NCBI RefSeq assembly: GCF_036227205.1
Contig: NZ_CP109442.1
Location: forward strand, 1,116,001-1,180,000
Direction: 5' to 3'
Source of the DNA: Amycolatopsis sp. NBC_01480
GTDB lineage: Bacteria > Actinomycetota > Actinomycetes > Mycobacteriales > Pseudonocardiaceae
DNA length: 64,000 bases
The position numbers and the translations under genes were made by a program. Position 1 is the first letter of the stretch; every line of letters starts with the position of its first letter. A model generated the notes under the pieces. That model made no database searches and was not told where the DNA came from. It worked only from the letters and a program-made list of their open reading frames with translations. Shown one piece after another: positions 7,983 through 15,684 of the stretch.

Positions 7983-8501
7983 ATGAAAACGAACCGCAAG
8001 CTCGTCGCCGCACTGGCCGGCGCGGCGATCGCCCCGGTGATCGTCCTGGTCGGCCCGGTCGGCACCGCGAGCGCGCACGGCTACGTCAACGCGCCCGCCA
8101 GCCGGCAGGCGCAATGCGCGCAGAACGTCGTCTCCTGCGGCGAAATCAAGTACGAGCCGCAGAGCGTCGAGGGCCCGAAAGGCCTGAGAAGCTGCAACGG
8201 CGGCGTCGCCCGCTTCGCCGAGCTGAACGACAACAACAAGGGCTGGCACGCCGCCCCGGTGGGCCGCACGGTGACGTTCAACTGGACGTTCACCGCCCGG
8301 CACAAGACCACCGACTATGTGTACTACATCGGCAACACCCAGATCGCCAGCTTCAGCGGCAACAACCAGCAGCCGCCCGCCACCGTCTCGCACTCGGTGA
8401 ACCTGGGCAACCACACCGGACGGCAGACCGTGCTGGCCGTCTGGAACATCGCCGACACCGCCAACGCGTTCTACTCCTGCATCGACCTGCAGGTGAGCTG
8501 A
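7983..8501 (+). CDS. Secreted AA10 lytic polysaccharide monooxygenase (chitin-binding protein)
   Basis: A 172-residue precursor. A Sec signal peptide (MKTNRK, hydrophobic core, VGTASA) is followed by HGYVNAPASRQ, so cleavage leaves an N-terminal His, the first ligand of the copper histidine brace. The second ligand is probably the His in TARHKTTDY, and the axial aromatic lies in AFYSCID. Cysteines are placed as in AA10 proteins. AAGGAG lies 7 bases before ATG 7983. It should oxidatively cleave chitin outside the cell. The DasR-type site upstream supports control by chitin breakdown products. It is a single-domain form with no extra carbohydrate-binding module. Confidence 0.92.
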   Translation: MKTNRKLVAALAGAAIAPVIVLVGPVGTASAHGYVNAPASRQAQCAQNVVSCGEIKYEPQSVEGPKGLRSCNGGVARFAELNDNNKGWHAAPVGRTVTFNWTFTARHKTTDYVYYIGNTQIASFSGNNQQPPATVSHSVNLGNHTGRQTVLAVWNIADTANAFYSCIDLQVS

Positions 8502-8507
8502 CCGGCG

Positions 8508-8539
8508 GCCGGTGCGCGGGCCGGTGCCCGCGCACCGGC
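8508..8539. terminator. Bidirectional terminator hairpin
   Basis: Perfect 14-bp stem gccggtgcgcgggc with its complement and loop CGGT. It fills exactly the space between two converging genes, ending at the base before the opposing stop codon. Confidence 0.8.
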
Positions 8540-8785
8540 TCACAGCCCGGCGATGCTGCTTTGCTTACGCCCCACCAGGAACCACAACAGCGGCCCGAGG
8601 AACGGGGCGCAGAAGGCGAACACCACCCAGACCAGCTTCATGCCCCCGGTGAGGCCGCTGCCGAGGATACTGACCAGCGCGGCGATGAAGAAGATCACCG
8701 GCAGCAGGAGCACGGCGGCCAGCACGATCCCGCCCGTGAGGTGCGCGAGGTCCGGGGCGGCGGAGAGCGCTGGCGGCGTGGTCAT
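8540..8785 (-). CDS. Small two-TM membrane protein (PLD nuclease N-terminal-like)
   Basis: 81 residues with two hydrophobic segments (about 18-42 and 48-70). The second runs into AFCAPFLGPLLWFLVGRKQ, resembling the PLDc_N / cardiolipin-synthase N-terminal membrane domain that occurs alone in many actinobacteria. The start is ATG 8785 (MTTPPALSAAPD); the larger open frame to the right is an antisense shadow of the MFS gene. Function unknown. Confidence 0.75.
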   Translation of the reverse strand: MTTPPALSAAPDLAHLTGGIVLAAVLLLPVIFFIAALVSILGSGLTGGMKLVWVVFAFCAPFLGPLLWFLVGRKQSSIAGL

Positions 8786-8898
8786 CGGAGTCTCCTGGTC
8801 ACTCGGGTATACGGTCCACATCGGACACCGGGGTGCCGCGATGTGCCCAGTGTGGCGGCCCGTGCGCCAAAGCGGATCGGCTCGATGGCTCGTTCCCG

Positions 8899-10095
8899 CT
8901 AAGCCGAAAGTCGTAGGGCCAGGGCGGGGACGATCCGCTCCAGGCGGTGCACGGCCAGCGCGGCCAGCATGTTCAGCAGGCCCAGCACCAGCCACGGCAG
9001 CCAGTGGCGCACCTCGAACAGCGTGGTGAAGAACGCGGGCGCGATCAGGCCCGCCACGGTGAACGAGTACTGGAACGAAGCCAGGTAACGGCCGCGCGCG
9101 GCGGGCGGCGACAGTGCGGTGGCCAGCGCCATCGCGATCGGCGCGTGGGCCAGCTCCGCGGCGGTGAACAGCGCCGTCCCGGCCAGCAGCACCGGGATCA
9201 CCCAGGCCAGCTGGCCTGAACCCAGTGCTGCGAAGACGAAGCACCACGCGGCCCAGAGTGCGGCGGCCCCGATCAGCACCCGGGTCCGCCGGTAGGGCGC
9301 GAGGCGCCGGACCACCGGGGCGGTCAGCAGCGTCAGCAGGACCGTGTTGCCGACCAGCACCACCGGCGCGAGCCACGACGGCCCGCCCAGCCCGTCCGCC
9401 ACGAACACCGGCAGCCCCAGCGCCAGCATCATGCTCGTGCCGGCGAATACCGTGTTGAGGCCCGCGAACGAGAGGAACGGCCGGTCCCGCAGCATCGTGC
9501 GGTAGCCGACCTCCTCGCCGGGCTCGGGTGGCCTTCGGGGGGCGCGCACCCCGAAGGCGATCGCGACACCCGCCAGCAGGAGGCACGCAGCCGAGCCGTA
9601 CGCGACGGCCCGGTAGCCGTCGCTCGTCACAGCCACCGCGGTGATCAAACCGCCGACCGCCAGACCCGCCGTACGGGTCATGGTCGCGAGGCCGAACCAG
9701 CTGTCCTTGCTCCGCGAGGACTCAGCGGCGTCGGCGAAATCCGCGACCGCGGTGAAGATGCACGACCAGAAGAACCGCACGCCGACCGCGATCAGCCCGG
9801 ACGCCAGGAAGATCCCCACCGGGCCGCTGACCTGGCCGTACCACAGGAAGCCGAGACCCTGCGCCAGCTGCGCGCCGACCACCAGCGGCAGCGGGCCCAC
9901 CCGGTCGGCGAGCCGCCCGGCCAGCAGCGGGACCGGCAGCGTGAGCACCCCGGCCAGGCTGACCAGCAGGCCGATCAGCGACAGCGGCACGTCGGTGATC
10001 CGGGTGAAGAAGAGCAGCGAGAGCGGCAGGAACATGCCGTTGCCCACCGAATCGACCACCAGTGCCGCGAGCAGGACCGATCCGCCCCGTGCCAC
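8899..10095 (-). CDS. MFS transporter
   Basis: 398 residues with about 12 hydrophobic helices and the loop 2-3 motif G-R-L-A-D-R-V-G (about residue 60). The sequence resembles drug/proton antiporters of the DHA1 type. It is a single gene with no obvious partner; the neighbours are an unrelated small membrane protein and, upstream, the end of a monooxygenase gene. Substrate not predictable. Confidence 0.88.
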   Translation of the reverse strand: MARGGSVLLAALVVDSVGNGMFLPLSLLFFTRITDVPLSLIGLLVSLAGVLTLPVPLLAGRLADRVGPLPLVVGAQLAQGLGFLWYGQVSGPVGIFLASGLIAVGVRFFWSCIFTAVADFADAAESSRSKDSWFGLATMTRTAGLAVGGLITAVAVTSDGYRAVAYGSAACLLLAGVAIAFGVRAPRRPPEPGEEVGYRTMLRDRPFLSFAGLNTVFAGTSMMLALGLPVFVADGLGGPSWLAPVVLVGNTVLLTLLTAPVVRRLAPYRRTRVLIGAAALWAAWCFVFAALGSGQLAWVIPVLLAGTALFTAAELAHAPIAMALATALSPPAARGRYLASFQYSFTVAGLIAPAFFTTLFEVRHWLPWLVLGLLNMLAALAVHRLERIVPALALRLSA

Positions 10096-10181
10096 GTCTC
10101 CCCCTCGCGTCCGCCGGAGCGCGCGAGCTTACCGGCGGGGCGAGGGCGAGTCGACCGGATTTCGACGGTCCACTTAGGACG

Positions 10182-11306
10182 TCACGGCCTGGGCGCGGTG
10201 AACATCTCCAGCAGGCGCTTCGGGGCGCTCTCCTCGAAGCACATGACCAGGCCGTCCGCCGAATCCTTGGCGGATGCCTCGCTGCGCGGGAACAGGGCCC
10301 GCTCGTACTCAGCGAGCGCGGCCTCGACGTCGCCGGGGTGCGCGGCCAGCGCCAGGCCCAGCTCGGCGCCGTCCAGCATCGCGAGGTTCGCGCCCTCGCC
10401 GGCGAACGGCGACATCACGTGCGCCGCGTCGCCGAGCAGCGTGACGCCGGGGACGCGCTCCCAGCGGTGGCCGACCGGCAGCGCGTGGATGGGCCGCGGG
10501 ATCAGCTCGCTGTCGGCATTCGTGACGAGCGCGCGCAGGCTCTCGTCCCAGCCCTCGAAGTGGCTCAGCACCGCCTTCTTCGCGGCTTCCCGGTCGCTGA
10601 AGTCGATGCCGGCGCCCCAGTTCTCGGCCGTCACGATGGCGACGTAGACGTGCAGGCTGCCGTCCGTCTCGCGGTGCGCGAGGATGCCCCGGCCCCCGGC
10701 CAGCGCGAAGAACGAGCCCCCGCCGATGACGGCCGCCTCGGCCGGATGCCGGGCGTCGGCTTCGAACAGGTCCAGCTCGACGAACGACACGCCGGTGTAG
10801 GCCGGCTTGGCCGGAGAGAGCAGCGGGCGGACGCGGGACCACGCGCCGTCCGCGCCGACCAGCACGTCGGTGGTGAACACGGTGCCGTCGGCCAGCGTCA
10901 CCTCGTGCCGGCCGTCGCCGAGCGGCCGCGCGCCGGTGACCTTGGCGCCCCAGCGGATCGTGCCTTCGGGCAGGCTGCCGAGCAGCAGGTCGCGCAGCTG
11001 CCCGCGCTCGACCTCGGGCCGGCCGCCGTCGCCATCGTCCTCTTCGGACAGAAGGACGACGCCATTGCGGTCGAGGACCCGCGTGGCCTCGCCGCCGGGA
11101 TGGATCAGTTCGCGGAATTCGCCGTACAGCCCGGCGGCGCGCAGCGCGGTCTGGCCGGACTCTTCGTGGATGTCGAGCATGCCGCCCTGCGCGCGGGCGG
11201 ACGGGGAGGCGTCGAGGTCGTAGACGGCGGCTTCGATGCCGTTCGCGTGCAGGACGCGGGCGAGGGTCAGGCCGCCGAGTCCGGCGCCGACGATGGTGAT
11301 GCTCAT
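10182..11306 (-). CDS. FAD-dependent monooxygenase, TetX-like
   Basis: 374 residues of the group A flavin monooxygenase family. It has the FAD-binding GAGLGGLTLA at the N terminus and the second FAD motif LLGDAAHVMSPFAGEGANLAM (about residue 290). The stretch GGMLDIHEESGQTALRAAGL resembles the Tet(X)/tetracycline-destructase branch. The start MSITIVG at 11306 overlaps the stop of the upstream TetR gene as ATGA, so the two are translationally coupled. A TetR-controlled TetX-like enzyme could detoxify or tailor an aromatic compound; I cannot assign a substrate. Confidence 0.85.
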   Translation of the reverse strand: MSITIVGAGLGGLTLARVLHANGIEAAVYDLDASPSARAQGGMLDIHEESGQTALRAAGLYGEFRELIHPGGEATRVLDRNGVVLLSEEDDGDGGRPEVERGQLRDLLLGSLPEGTIRWGAKVTGARPLGDGRHEVTLADGTVFTTDVLVGADGAWSRVRPLLSPAKPAYTGVSFVELDLFEADARHPAEAAVIGGGSFFALAGGRGILAHRETDGSLHVYVAIVTAENWGAGIDFSDREAAKKAVLSHFEGWDESLRALVTNADSELIPRPIHALPVGHRWERVPGVTLLGDAAHVMSPFAGEGANLAMLDGAELGLALAAHPGDVEAALAEYERALFPRSEASAKDSADGLVMCFEESAPKRLLEMFTAPRP

Positions 11307-11965
11307 GGCTGCTCCTTCAAAGGGGTGGCGGCGATACCGGACAGCAGGGCTCGCCATGACCATGCCATGCGCTCCCCCGGATCGCCCGAGATGAGATCCG
11401 CGCCGGACGTGGCCAGGTGCGGGTGGGTGCCGGGCGAGAGGGCCCGGACGGCGGTGACGAGCGCGGCCCAGTCCTCTTCGGACTGTTCGACGACGTGCTC
11501 GGCGGCGGTGGCCGTCGCGTGCTGGAGCAGGAGGTCGACGCCCCAGGCAGCTTGCTGCGCCGGTACTCCGCCCTCGGCCAAGAGCGCGAGCAGCGTCTCG
11601 ACCAGCTCCAGGTAGTGCCGGCCGCTGGGCCGGGCCACGAGCGCGGACTGCGCCAGCCCCGGATGACGGAGCAGCACCTCGGTGTACGACTCGAGCACGG
11701 CTTCCAGCCGCTCTTCCCAGCTGCCCTCCGGCCTCAGGCCGACCTCGCCGAGCAGCTCGTCGAGTACCGCGGCGTGCAGCTCGGCGGTGTTGCGAACGTG
11801 GACGTACAACGACGAAGCGCCGGTATCCAGCTCCTGCGCGAGACGCCGCATGGTGACCCGCTGGAGCCCTTCGGCCCGCAGCACCCCGACCGCGACCGCG
11901 ACGATGCCCGCCCTGCTCAGGGCGGGCTTGGCCGGGCGTTCCCGGCGACGGCTCGGTGTGGTCAT
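11303..11965 (-). CDS. TetR family transcriptional regulator
   Basis: 220 residues. The N-terminal HTH (MRRLAQELDTGASSLYVHVRN) followed by a domain resembling TetR_C of tetracycline-type repressors fits regulation of the coupled TetX-like monooxygenase. Two palindromic sites just upstream (11974-11995 and 12009-12020) are probable autoregulatory operators. The downstream gene overlaps by four bases. Confidence 0.9.
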   Translation of the reverse strand: MTTPSRRRERPAKPALSRAGIVAVAVGVLRAEGLQRVTMRRLAQELDTGASSLYVHVRNTAELHAAVLDELLGEVGLRPEGSWEERLEAVLESYTEVLLRHPGLAQSALVARPSGRHYLELVETLLALLAEGGVPAQQAAWGVDLLLQHATATAAEHVVEQSEEDWAALVTAVRALSPGTHPHLATSGADLISGDPGERMAWSWRALLSGIAATPLKEQP

Positions 11966-11973
11966 GACAGCAG

Positions 11974-12020
11974 CTTAACGAACGCGTTCGTTAAGAACAA
12001 GTCCATAGCGAACGTGTTCG
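11974..12020. promoter_or_regulatory. Tandem TetR operators
   Basis: Site 1 (11974-11995) is a perfect 22-bp palindrome with arms cttaacgaacg. Site 2 (12009-12020) is cgaacgtgttcg, sharing the CGAAC/GTTCG half-sites. They lie 9 and 44 bases upstream of the tetR start on the minus strand, overlapping the expected promoter. Confidence 0.72.
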
Positions 12021-12191
12021 TCAAATCACGGCCGAATCCAGGCAGCGCGCTCAGCTGATCTGATTACGGATGGTCAGGTCGAAACGCGCCGGTTCACCTA
12101 TTCGTGGACTGATCTTGGTTCGACTTCTACCGCTAGTGTTTGCCCCAACCCGCTCCGCCTCGTGACATTCCCCCGACCAGGCGGCGGGCCA

Positions 12192-12274
12192 GGCCCCCTG
12201 GTAGTCACCCCTTCCGCGCCCAGGGGGCCGCCTCAACCGCCACCGCGCCCCGGGCCCGAGAACCCGAGGCGCGG
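12192..12274. terminator. Two hairpins after the MarR-MFS-isochorismatase operon
   Basis: Hairpin 1: ccgcgcc/ggcgcgg (12243-12274), 8 bases beyond the isochorismatase stop. Hairpin 2: ggccccctgg/ccagggggcc (12192-12229). There is no U tract, as is normal in this GC range. Nothing else was seen between 12050 and 12281; no credible gene. Confidence 0.55.
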
Positions 12275-12281
12275 CGCCATC

Positions 12282-12857
12282 TCAAGACTTCAGCAGGGCC
12301 AGGATTTCCGCCGTGGTACCGGTTTCGCCGAGGCGCGGGAAGATCCGCTCGACGCTGTTGCGGTGCACGTCCGCGTCCATGTCGCCCATCGCGTCGGTGA
12401 CCAGGGTGACGTGGTAGCCGTGGTCGTGCGCCGCGCGGGCGGTGGACTCCACGCCCATGCTGGTGGCGATGCCGCCGAGCACGATCTGCGTGATGCCGCG
12501 GCGGCGCAGCTGCAGGTCGAGGTCCGTGCCGTGGAAGGCGCCCACGTTGCGCTTGGTCACCACGAGGTCCTCGGGGTGACCGGACAGCTCGTCGACGATC
12601 TGGTCCCAGCCCTCGGGCCGGGTGCCGCCGCGCGGCGGGGCTTCGGTGCGCCCGGACGGCCAGTCGGAGCCGTCGGCGGCCATCGTCACGCGAACGTGGA
12701 CGACCGCCTGCCCGGCGGCGCGGAAGGCGTCCGCCAGCTCGGCCCCGCGCGCGACGACCTCCGGCCCGGCGTGGGGCTGGGTCGGCGCCGCGGCGACGCC
12801 GTTCTGCAGGTCGATGAGCACCAGCGCGGCGCGCTCGTCGATGGTGGAGACGGGCAT
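12282..12857 (-). CDS. Isochorismatase-like cysteine hydrolase family protein (catalytic Cys replaced)
   Basis: 191 residues, start MPVSTIDERAALVLIDLQN at ATG 12857 with AAAGGA upstream. The family Asp (LIDLQNG) and Lys (VVTKRNVGAF) are present. The usual Cys block reads GGIATSMGVESTARAA, with Gly where the nucleophilic Cys is expected, so normal amidase/hydrolase chemistry is doubtful. It is the last gene of a MarR-MFS-isochorismatase operon (11-base gap to the MFS gene) and may act on or bind the exported compound. Confidence 0.85.
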   Translation of the reverse strand: MPVSTIDERAALVLIDLQNGVAAAPTQPHAGPEVVARGAELADAFRAAGQAVVHVRVTMAADGSDWPSGRTEAPPRGGTRPEGWDQIVDELSGHPEDLVVTKRNVGAFHGTDLDLQLRRRGITQIVLGGIATSMGVESTARAAHDHGYHVTLVTDAMGDMDADVHRNSVERIFPRLGETGTTAEILALLKS

Positions 12858-12868
12858 TCGTTTTCCTT

Positions 12869-14272
12869 TCACTTCGCCGCGGCGTGCCGCAGCTTCCGGT
12901 CGAACAGGGTGACCGCCAGGAACAGCACGCTGACGGCGAGCACGAACCAGGCGAGGTGGTGCAGGCCACCGGTGTCGGCGCGCGGGCCGAAGAAGCCGCC
13001 GGTGGCCGCCGACGCGACCATCGCGCCGACGTACATGAACGTGCGCAGCAGCCCGGCCGAAGCGCCGATCCGTTCGGGATCCGCTTGGTAGTACACGGAG
13101 TTCTGCAACGCGAGGCCGTTGAGCCCCTGCGGCACGCCGAGCACCAAGGCGACCGCCACGAGCAGCCAGATCGGGCTGGTCCCGCCGAGCGTGAGCAGCA
13201 GCGCGCACGCCGCGATCTGCCCGGCCGCGCCGACGAGCAGCTTGCCGCGCACCTCCTTGTACCGCCCGGTCAGCGCGGCGACGCCGATCCCGACCAGGAA
13301 CACCGGCAGCAGCAGGAGCCCGGACCGCGAGGCGGACAGGCCGCGGCCCTCCTCGAGCCATTGCGTGTAGCCGTACAGGAAGGCGTACGAGACGACGTAC
13401 GCGAGCAGGCTGCGGGCGTACGTGAGCAGCAGCGGCAAGTTCCCGCCGAGCACCCGCAGGTCGAGGAACGGCGCCGTGGTCCGGAGTTCCCGGACGGCGA
13501 AGCCGGCGCCCGCCGCGAAGGCGATGGCGAGCAGGTACCAGTGCGCGCCGTTCGGGTTCATCAGGAACAGCAGCAGCGACACGAGCGTCGCGGCGAACAG
13601 GCCGATGCCGGGGAAGTCCAAGCGCACCGGGCCGTCCGGGCGCTGGTGGTGGCGCGGCAGGTACAGGGCGCCGAGCACGAGACAGGCCAGCGCCAGCGGG
13701 ATGTTGACCGCGATCGTCGCGCGCCAGCCGCCCAGGCCGATCAGCAAGCCGCCGAGCGTCGGGCCGATCACCGCGATCGTCTGCGTGGTGATGGCGAGCA
13801 GGGTGAGCACGCCCCCCGGCCGGTCGTGACCGGTGCGCTCGCCTTCGCTGCGGATCAAGGACATCGCGGCCGGATAACCGGCGCAGGTGCCGAAGCCGAG
13901 CAGGACCCGCGCGACGATCAGCACCGGCAGGTTCGGCGCGACCAGGCCGAGGACTCCGGCGGCACCGACCAGCACGCCGCCGACGAGGAACAGGGCCCGC
14001 GGCCCGTACAGGTCCACCAGCCGTCCGACGACCGGCTGGCCGATCGCCGTGGCGAGGTAGAGCGCGGAAACCAGCCAGGCCGTCTGCGCCGGCGGCGCCC
14101 CGAGCGCCACCCCGATCGGCACGAGCGAGACGGCGATGATCGAGGAGTTGACCGGGTTCAGGATCGAGCCCATGACCATCGGCGCGATCAGCCGGCGGTC
14201 GAATGCCTCGGGGTCATTTTGCCTGCGTCGCAAGCGGAATCTAGGGGTGGTGTCGGGAGGTGCGGCCTTCAT
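12869..14272 (-). CDS. MFS drug transporter (DHA2, 14-TM type)
   Basis: 467 residues with about 14 hydrophobic segments. The start (FDRRLIAPMVMGSILNPVNSSII) and the motif G-R-L-V-D-L-Y-G-P-R fit DHA2 (EmrB/QacA-like) exporters. ATG 14272 overlaps the stop of the marR gene (ATGA). Proton-driven efflux under MarR control is the likely role. Confidence 0.88.
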   Translation of the reverse strand: MKAAPPDTTPRFRLRRRQNDPEAFDRRLIAPMVMGSILNPVNSSIIAVSLVPIGVALGAPPAQTAWLVSALYLATAIGQPVVGRLVDLYGPRALFLVGGVLVGAAGVLGLVAPNLPVLIVARVLLGFGTCAGYPAAMSLIRSEGERTGHDRPGGVLTLLAITTQTIAVIGPTLGGLLIGLGGWRATIAVNIPLALACLVLGALYLPRHHQRPDGPVRLDFPGIGLFAATLVSLLLFLMNPNGAHWYLLAIAFAAGAGFAVRELRTTAPFLDLRVLGGNLPLLLTYARSLLAYVVSYAFLYGYTQWLEEGRGLSASRSGLLLLPVFLVGIGVAALTGRYKEVRGKLLVGAAGQIAACALLLTLGGTSPIWLLVAVALVLGVPQGLNGLALQNSVYYQADPERIGASAGLLRTFMYVGAMVASAATGGFFGPRADTGGLHHLAWFVLAVSVLFLAVTLFDRKLRHAAAK

Positions 14273-14712
14273 GGGGCGTCGAGCCTTTCGATCAGGGCCA
14301 TGGCGTCGATCACCGTCCGGCGTTCCCGCTCGGACAGTCGTTCGTCAAGGGCGCGCACGAGCCATTCCTCTCCGGCGCGGCGCTTGCCCTCGACGAACTC
14401 ACGGCCGGTTTCGCTGAGGGAGATGAGCTGGCGGCGGCCGTCGTCCGGGTCGGGGCGGCGGTGGGTGAAGCCGCGCTCGTCGAGGGGGGCGAGGGTGGCC
14501 GCCATGGACTGGGGACGCACGCGCTCGGCCGCGGCCAGCGCGCTCATCGACGCCGGGCCTTCCTTGCTCAGGCGGCTCAGCACCGAAGTCTGCGACGGCG
14601 TCAGCTCCCGGTTGTCGGAAGCGTCCTTCAACCGCCGGCGAATGCGGCTGAAGACCACGCGTATCTCTCGCGCTGCGTACACGGCCGAATCCGACGCGGT
14701 GCTCTCGTCCAT
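14269..14712 (-). CDS. MarR family transcriptional regulator
   Basis: 147 residues. The winged HTH runs LTPSQTSVLSRL, MSALAAAERVRPQSMAATLAPL and ends in the wing RRPDPDDGRRQL. It leads the operon with the MFS exporter, coupled by an ATGA overlap. A long inverted repeat directly upstream (14715-14760) is the probable operator. Confidence 0.92.
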   Translation of the reverse strand: MDESTASDSAVYAAREIRVVFSRIRRRLKDASDNRELTPSQTSVLSRLSKEGPASMSALAAAERVRPQSMAATLAPLDERGFTHRRPDPDDGRRQLISLSETGREFVEGKRRAGEEWLVRALDERLSERERRTVIDAMALIERLDAP

Positions 14713-14714
14713 AA

Positions 14715-14760
14715 CTTCAGGGTAAACTGTTCAGTCGAAACTGTCCAGTTTTACCTGAAG
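14715..14760. promoter_or_regulatory. MarR operator region
   Basis: Arms cttcagggtaaactg (14715-14729) and cagttttacctgaag (14746-14760) are inverted and match at 13 of 15 positions. Inside lie two direct AACTGTNCAG repeats. The region begins 3 bases before the marR start, covering its promoter. Confidence 0.65.
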
Positions 14761-14805
14761 ATCTCCCTCGGCCGCAGGTGGCGACGCACGTCACCCTCTC
14801 GGGGC

Positions 14806-14833
14806 GGAACATAACGGGGCTTGGCGCGTTGTA
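14806..14833 (+). promoter_or_regulatory. ECF-sigma-type promoter motif, unit 1
   Basis: GGAAC (14806-14810), spacer of exactly 16 bases, CGTTGTA (14827-14833). The layout resembles actinobacterial ECF sigma (sigma-E/H-like) promoters. The same two boxes with the same 16-base spacing recur at 15103 and 15409. Confidence 0.6.
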
Positions 14834-14836
14834 ACG

Positions 14837-15057
14837 GGTGTCGGTACGGAGGGGTCCCCCGGGCTTCACCTTCTGCCTTCCCGGACACCGGGGTTCTCCC
14901 GGACCGGGTCGCGCCACTCGCCGAGAGGCGACCCCCGTACCGATGCCAGACCACCCGCCCCCGCCGCGGCACTCCCCCCAGCCGCGCGAGGACGGGCGCC
15001 AGTGCTCCTGCTCCCGACCGCCGGACCCCCAGCCGGCGGCCATGGGAGCGGGAGCAC
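14837..15057 (+). ncRNA. Candidate structured small RNA, unit 1 of 3
   Basis: Predicted transcript of ~221 nt. Closing stem 14837-14849 (ggtgtcggtacgg) pairs with 14935-14947 (ccgtaccgatgcc), including two adjacent wobble pairs that work only if the plus strand is the RNA. Inside, gggtcgc/gcgaccc forms a second stem. A C-rich segment follows, then a hairpin 15002-15024/15033-15057 (gtgctcctgctccc with gggagcgggagcac). No credible protein frame: codon usage and frames differ among the copies. No family known to me. Confidence 0.55.
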
Positions 15058-15102
15058 CTCCCGCTGTTGAGAGTCCACAAAGGACATCGTTGCGGTGGCG
15101 CG

Positions 15103-15130
15103 GGAACAAACCGGCCGCCGGTGCGTTGTA
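15103..15130 (+). promoter_or_regulatory. ECF-sigma-type promoter motif, unit 2
   Basis: GGAAC (15103-15107), 16-base spacer, CGTTGTA (15124-15130). The spacer sequence differs strongly from units 1 and 3 while both boxes and the spacing are identical. Confidence 0.62.
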
Positions 15131-15134
15131 GCGA

Positions 15135-15351
15135 GTGTCGGTACGGCGGGCCCCCGGGCCTCACCCACTGCCCTCCCGGACCCCGGGTTCTCCCGGACCG
15201 GTCGCGCCACTCGCCGAGAGGCGACCCCCGTACCGGCACCAAAACCCATCGACCACCCGCCCCAGCGCGCCAACTCCCCCACGGCCGCGCGGGGCGGGTT
15301 CCCGCTCCTGCTCCCGACCGCCGGACCCACTGCCGCGGCGGGAGCGGGAGC
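15135..15351 (+). ncRNA. Candidate structured small RNA, unit 2 of 3
   Basis: Predicted ~217 nt. Closing stem 15135-15146 (gtgtcggtacgg) with 15228-15239 (ccgtaccggcac), one U-G wobble. The inner conserved block gtcgcgccactcgccgagag is followed by gcgacc. The C-rich linker contains accacccgcc and actcccccac. The terminal hairpin is 15304-15324/15333-15351, again with a U-G pair. The period to unit 1 is 297 bases. Confidence 0.55.
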
Positions 15352-15408
15352 CTCCGTCCACTGTGGATCTTGACCGGCTCGCGGCGACGGGCGTCACAGC
15401 TCGGCGCG

Positions 15409-15436
15409 GGAACACCTGTGGCCGGCCAACGTTGTA
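15409..15436 (+). promoter_or_regulatory. ECF-sigma-type promoter motif, unit 3
   Basis: GGAAC (15409-15413), 16-base spacer, CGTTGTA (15430-15436), as in units 1 and 2. Confidence 0.6.
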
Positions 15437-15440
15437 AAGA

Positions 15441-15661
15441 GTGTCGGTACGGCGGAGTCCCCGGGCCTCACCTACTGCCTTCCCGGACCACCGGCGTCAC
15501 CGCCGGAGCCGGGTCGCGCCACCCGCCGAGAGGCGACCCCCGTACCGACACCAAAGCCCCCGCGTCCACCCGCTGGTCCCCCCACCGGCGTGGCGGGCGC
15601 GGGCCCGTGCTCCCGCACCCGGCCCGCGCGACCCCCCTCGCAGCGACGGGAGCGGGAGCAC
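15441..15661 (+). ncRNA. Candidate structured small RNA, unit 3 of 3
   Basis: Predicted ~221 nt. Closing stem 15441-15452 (gtgtcggtacgg) with 15540-15551 (ccgtaccgacac), fully Watson-Crick here. Inner stem gggtcgc/gcgaccc. Terminal hairpin 15607-15620/15648-15661 (gtgctcccgcaccc with gggagcgggagcac). The hairpin ends 23 bases before the stop of the opposing helicase gene and could terminate that transcript too. Confidence 0.55.
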
Positions 15662-15684
15662 ACTCATGCGCCCAGGGCGTCAGC

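Noticed and set aside
12884..14725. 613-codon plus-strand frame
   Set aside because: Antisense to the MFS/MarR operon, which has clear membrane and HTH motifs, overlapping start-stop pairs and an operator.
14806..15661. CRISPR array
   Set aside because: Only three units of about 300 bases, with internal structure and promoter motifs. No short direct repeats with unique spacers and no cas genes.
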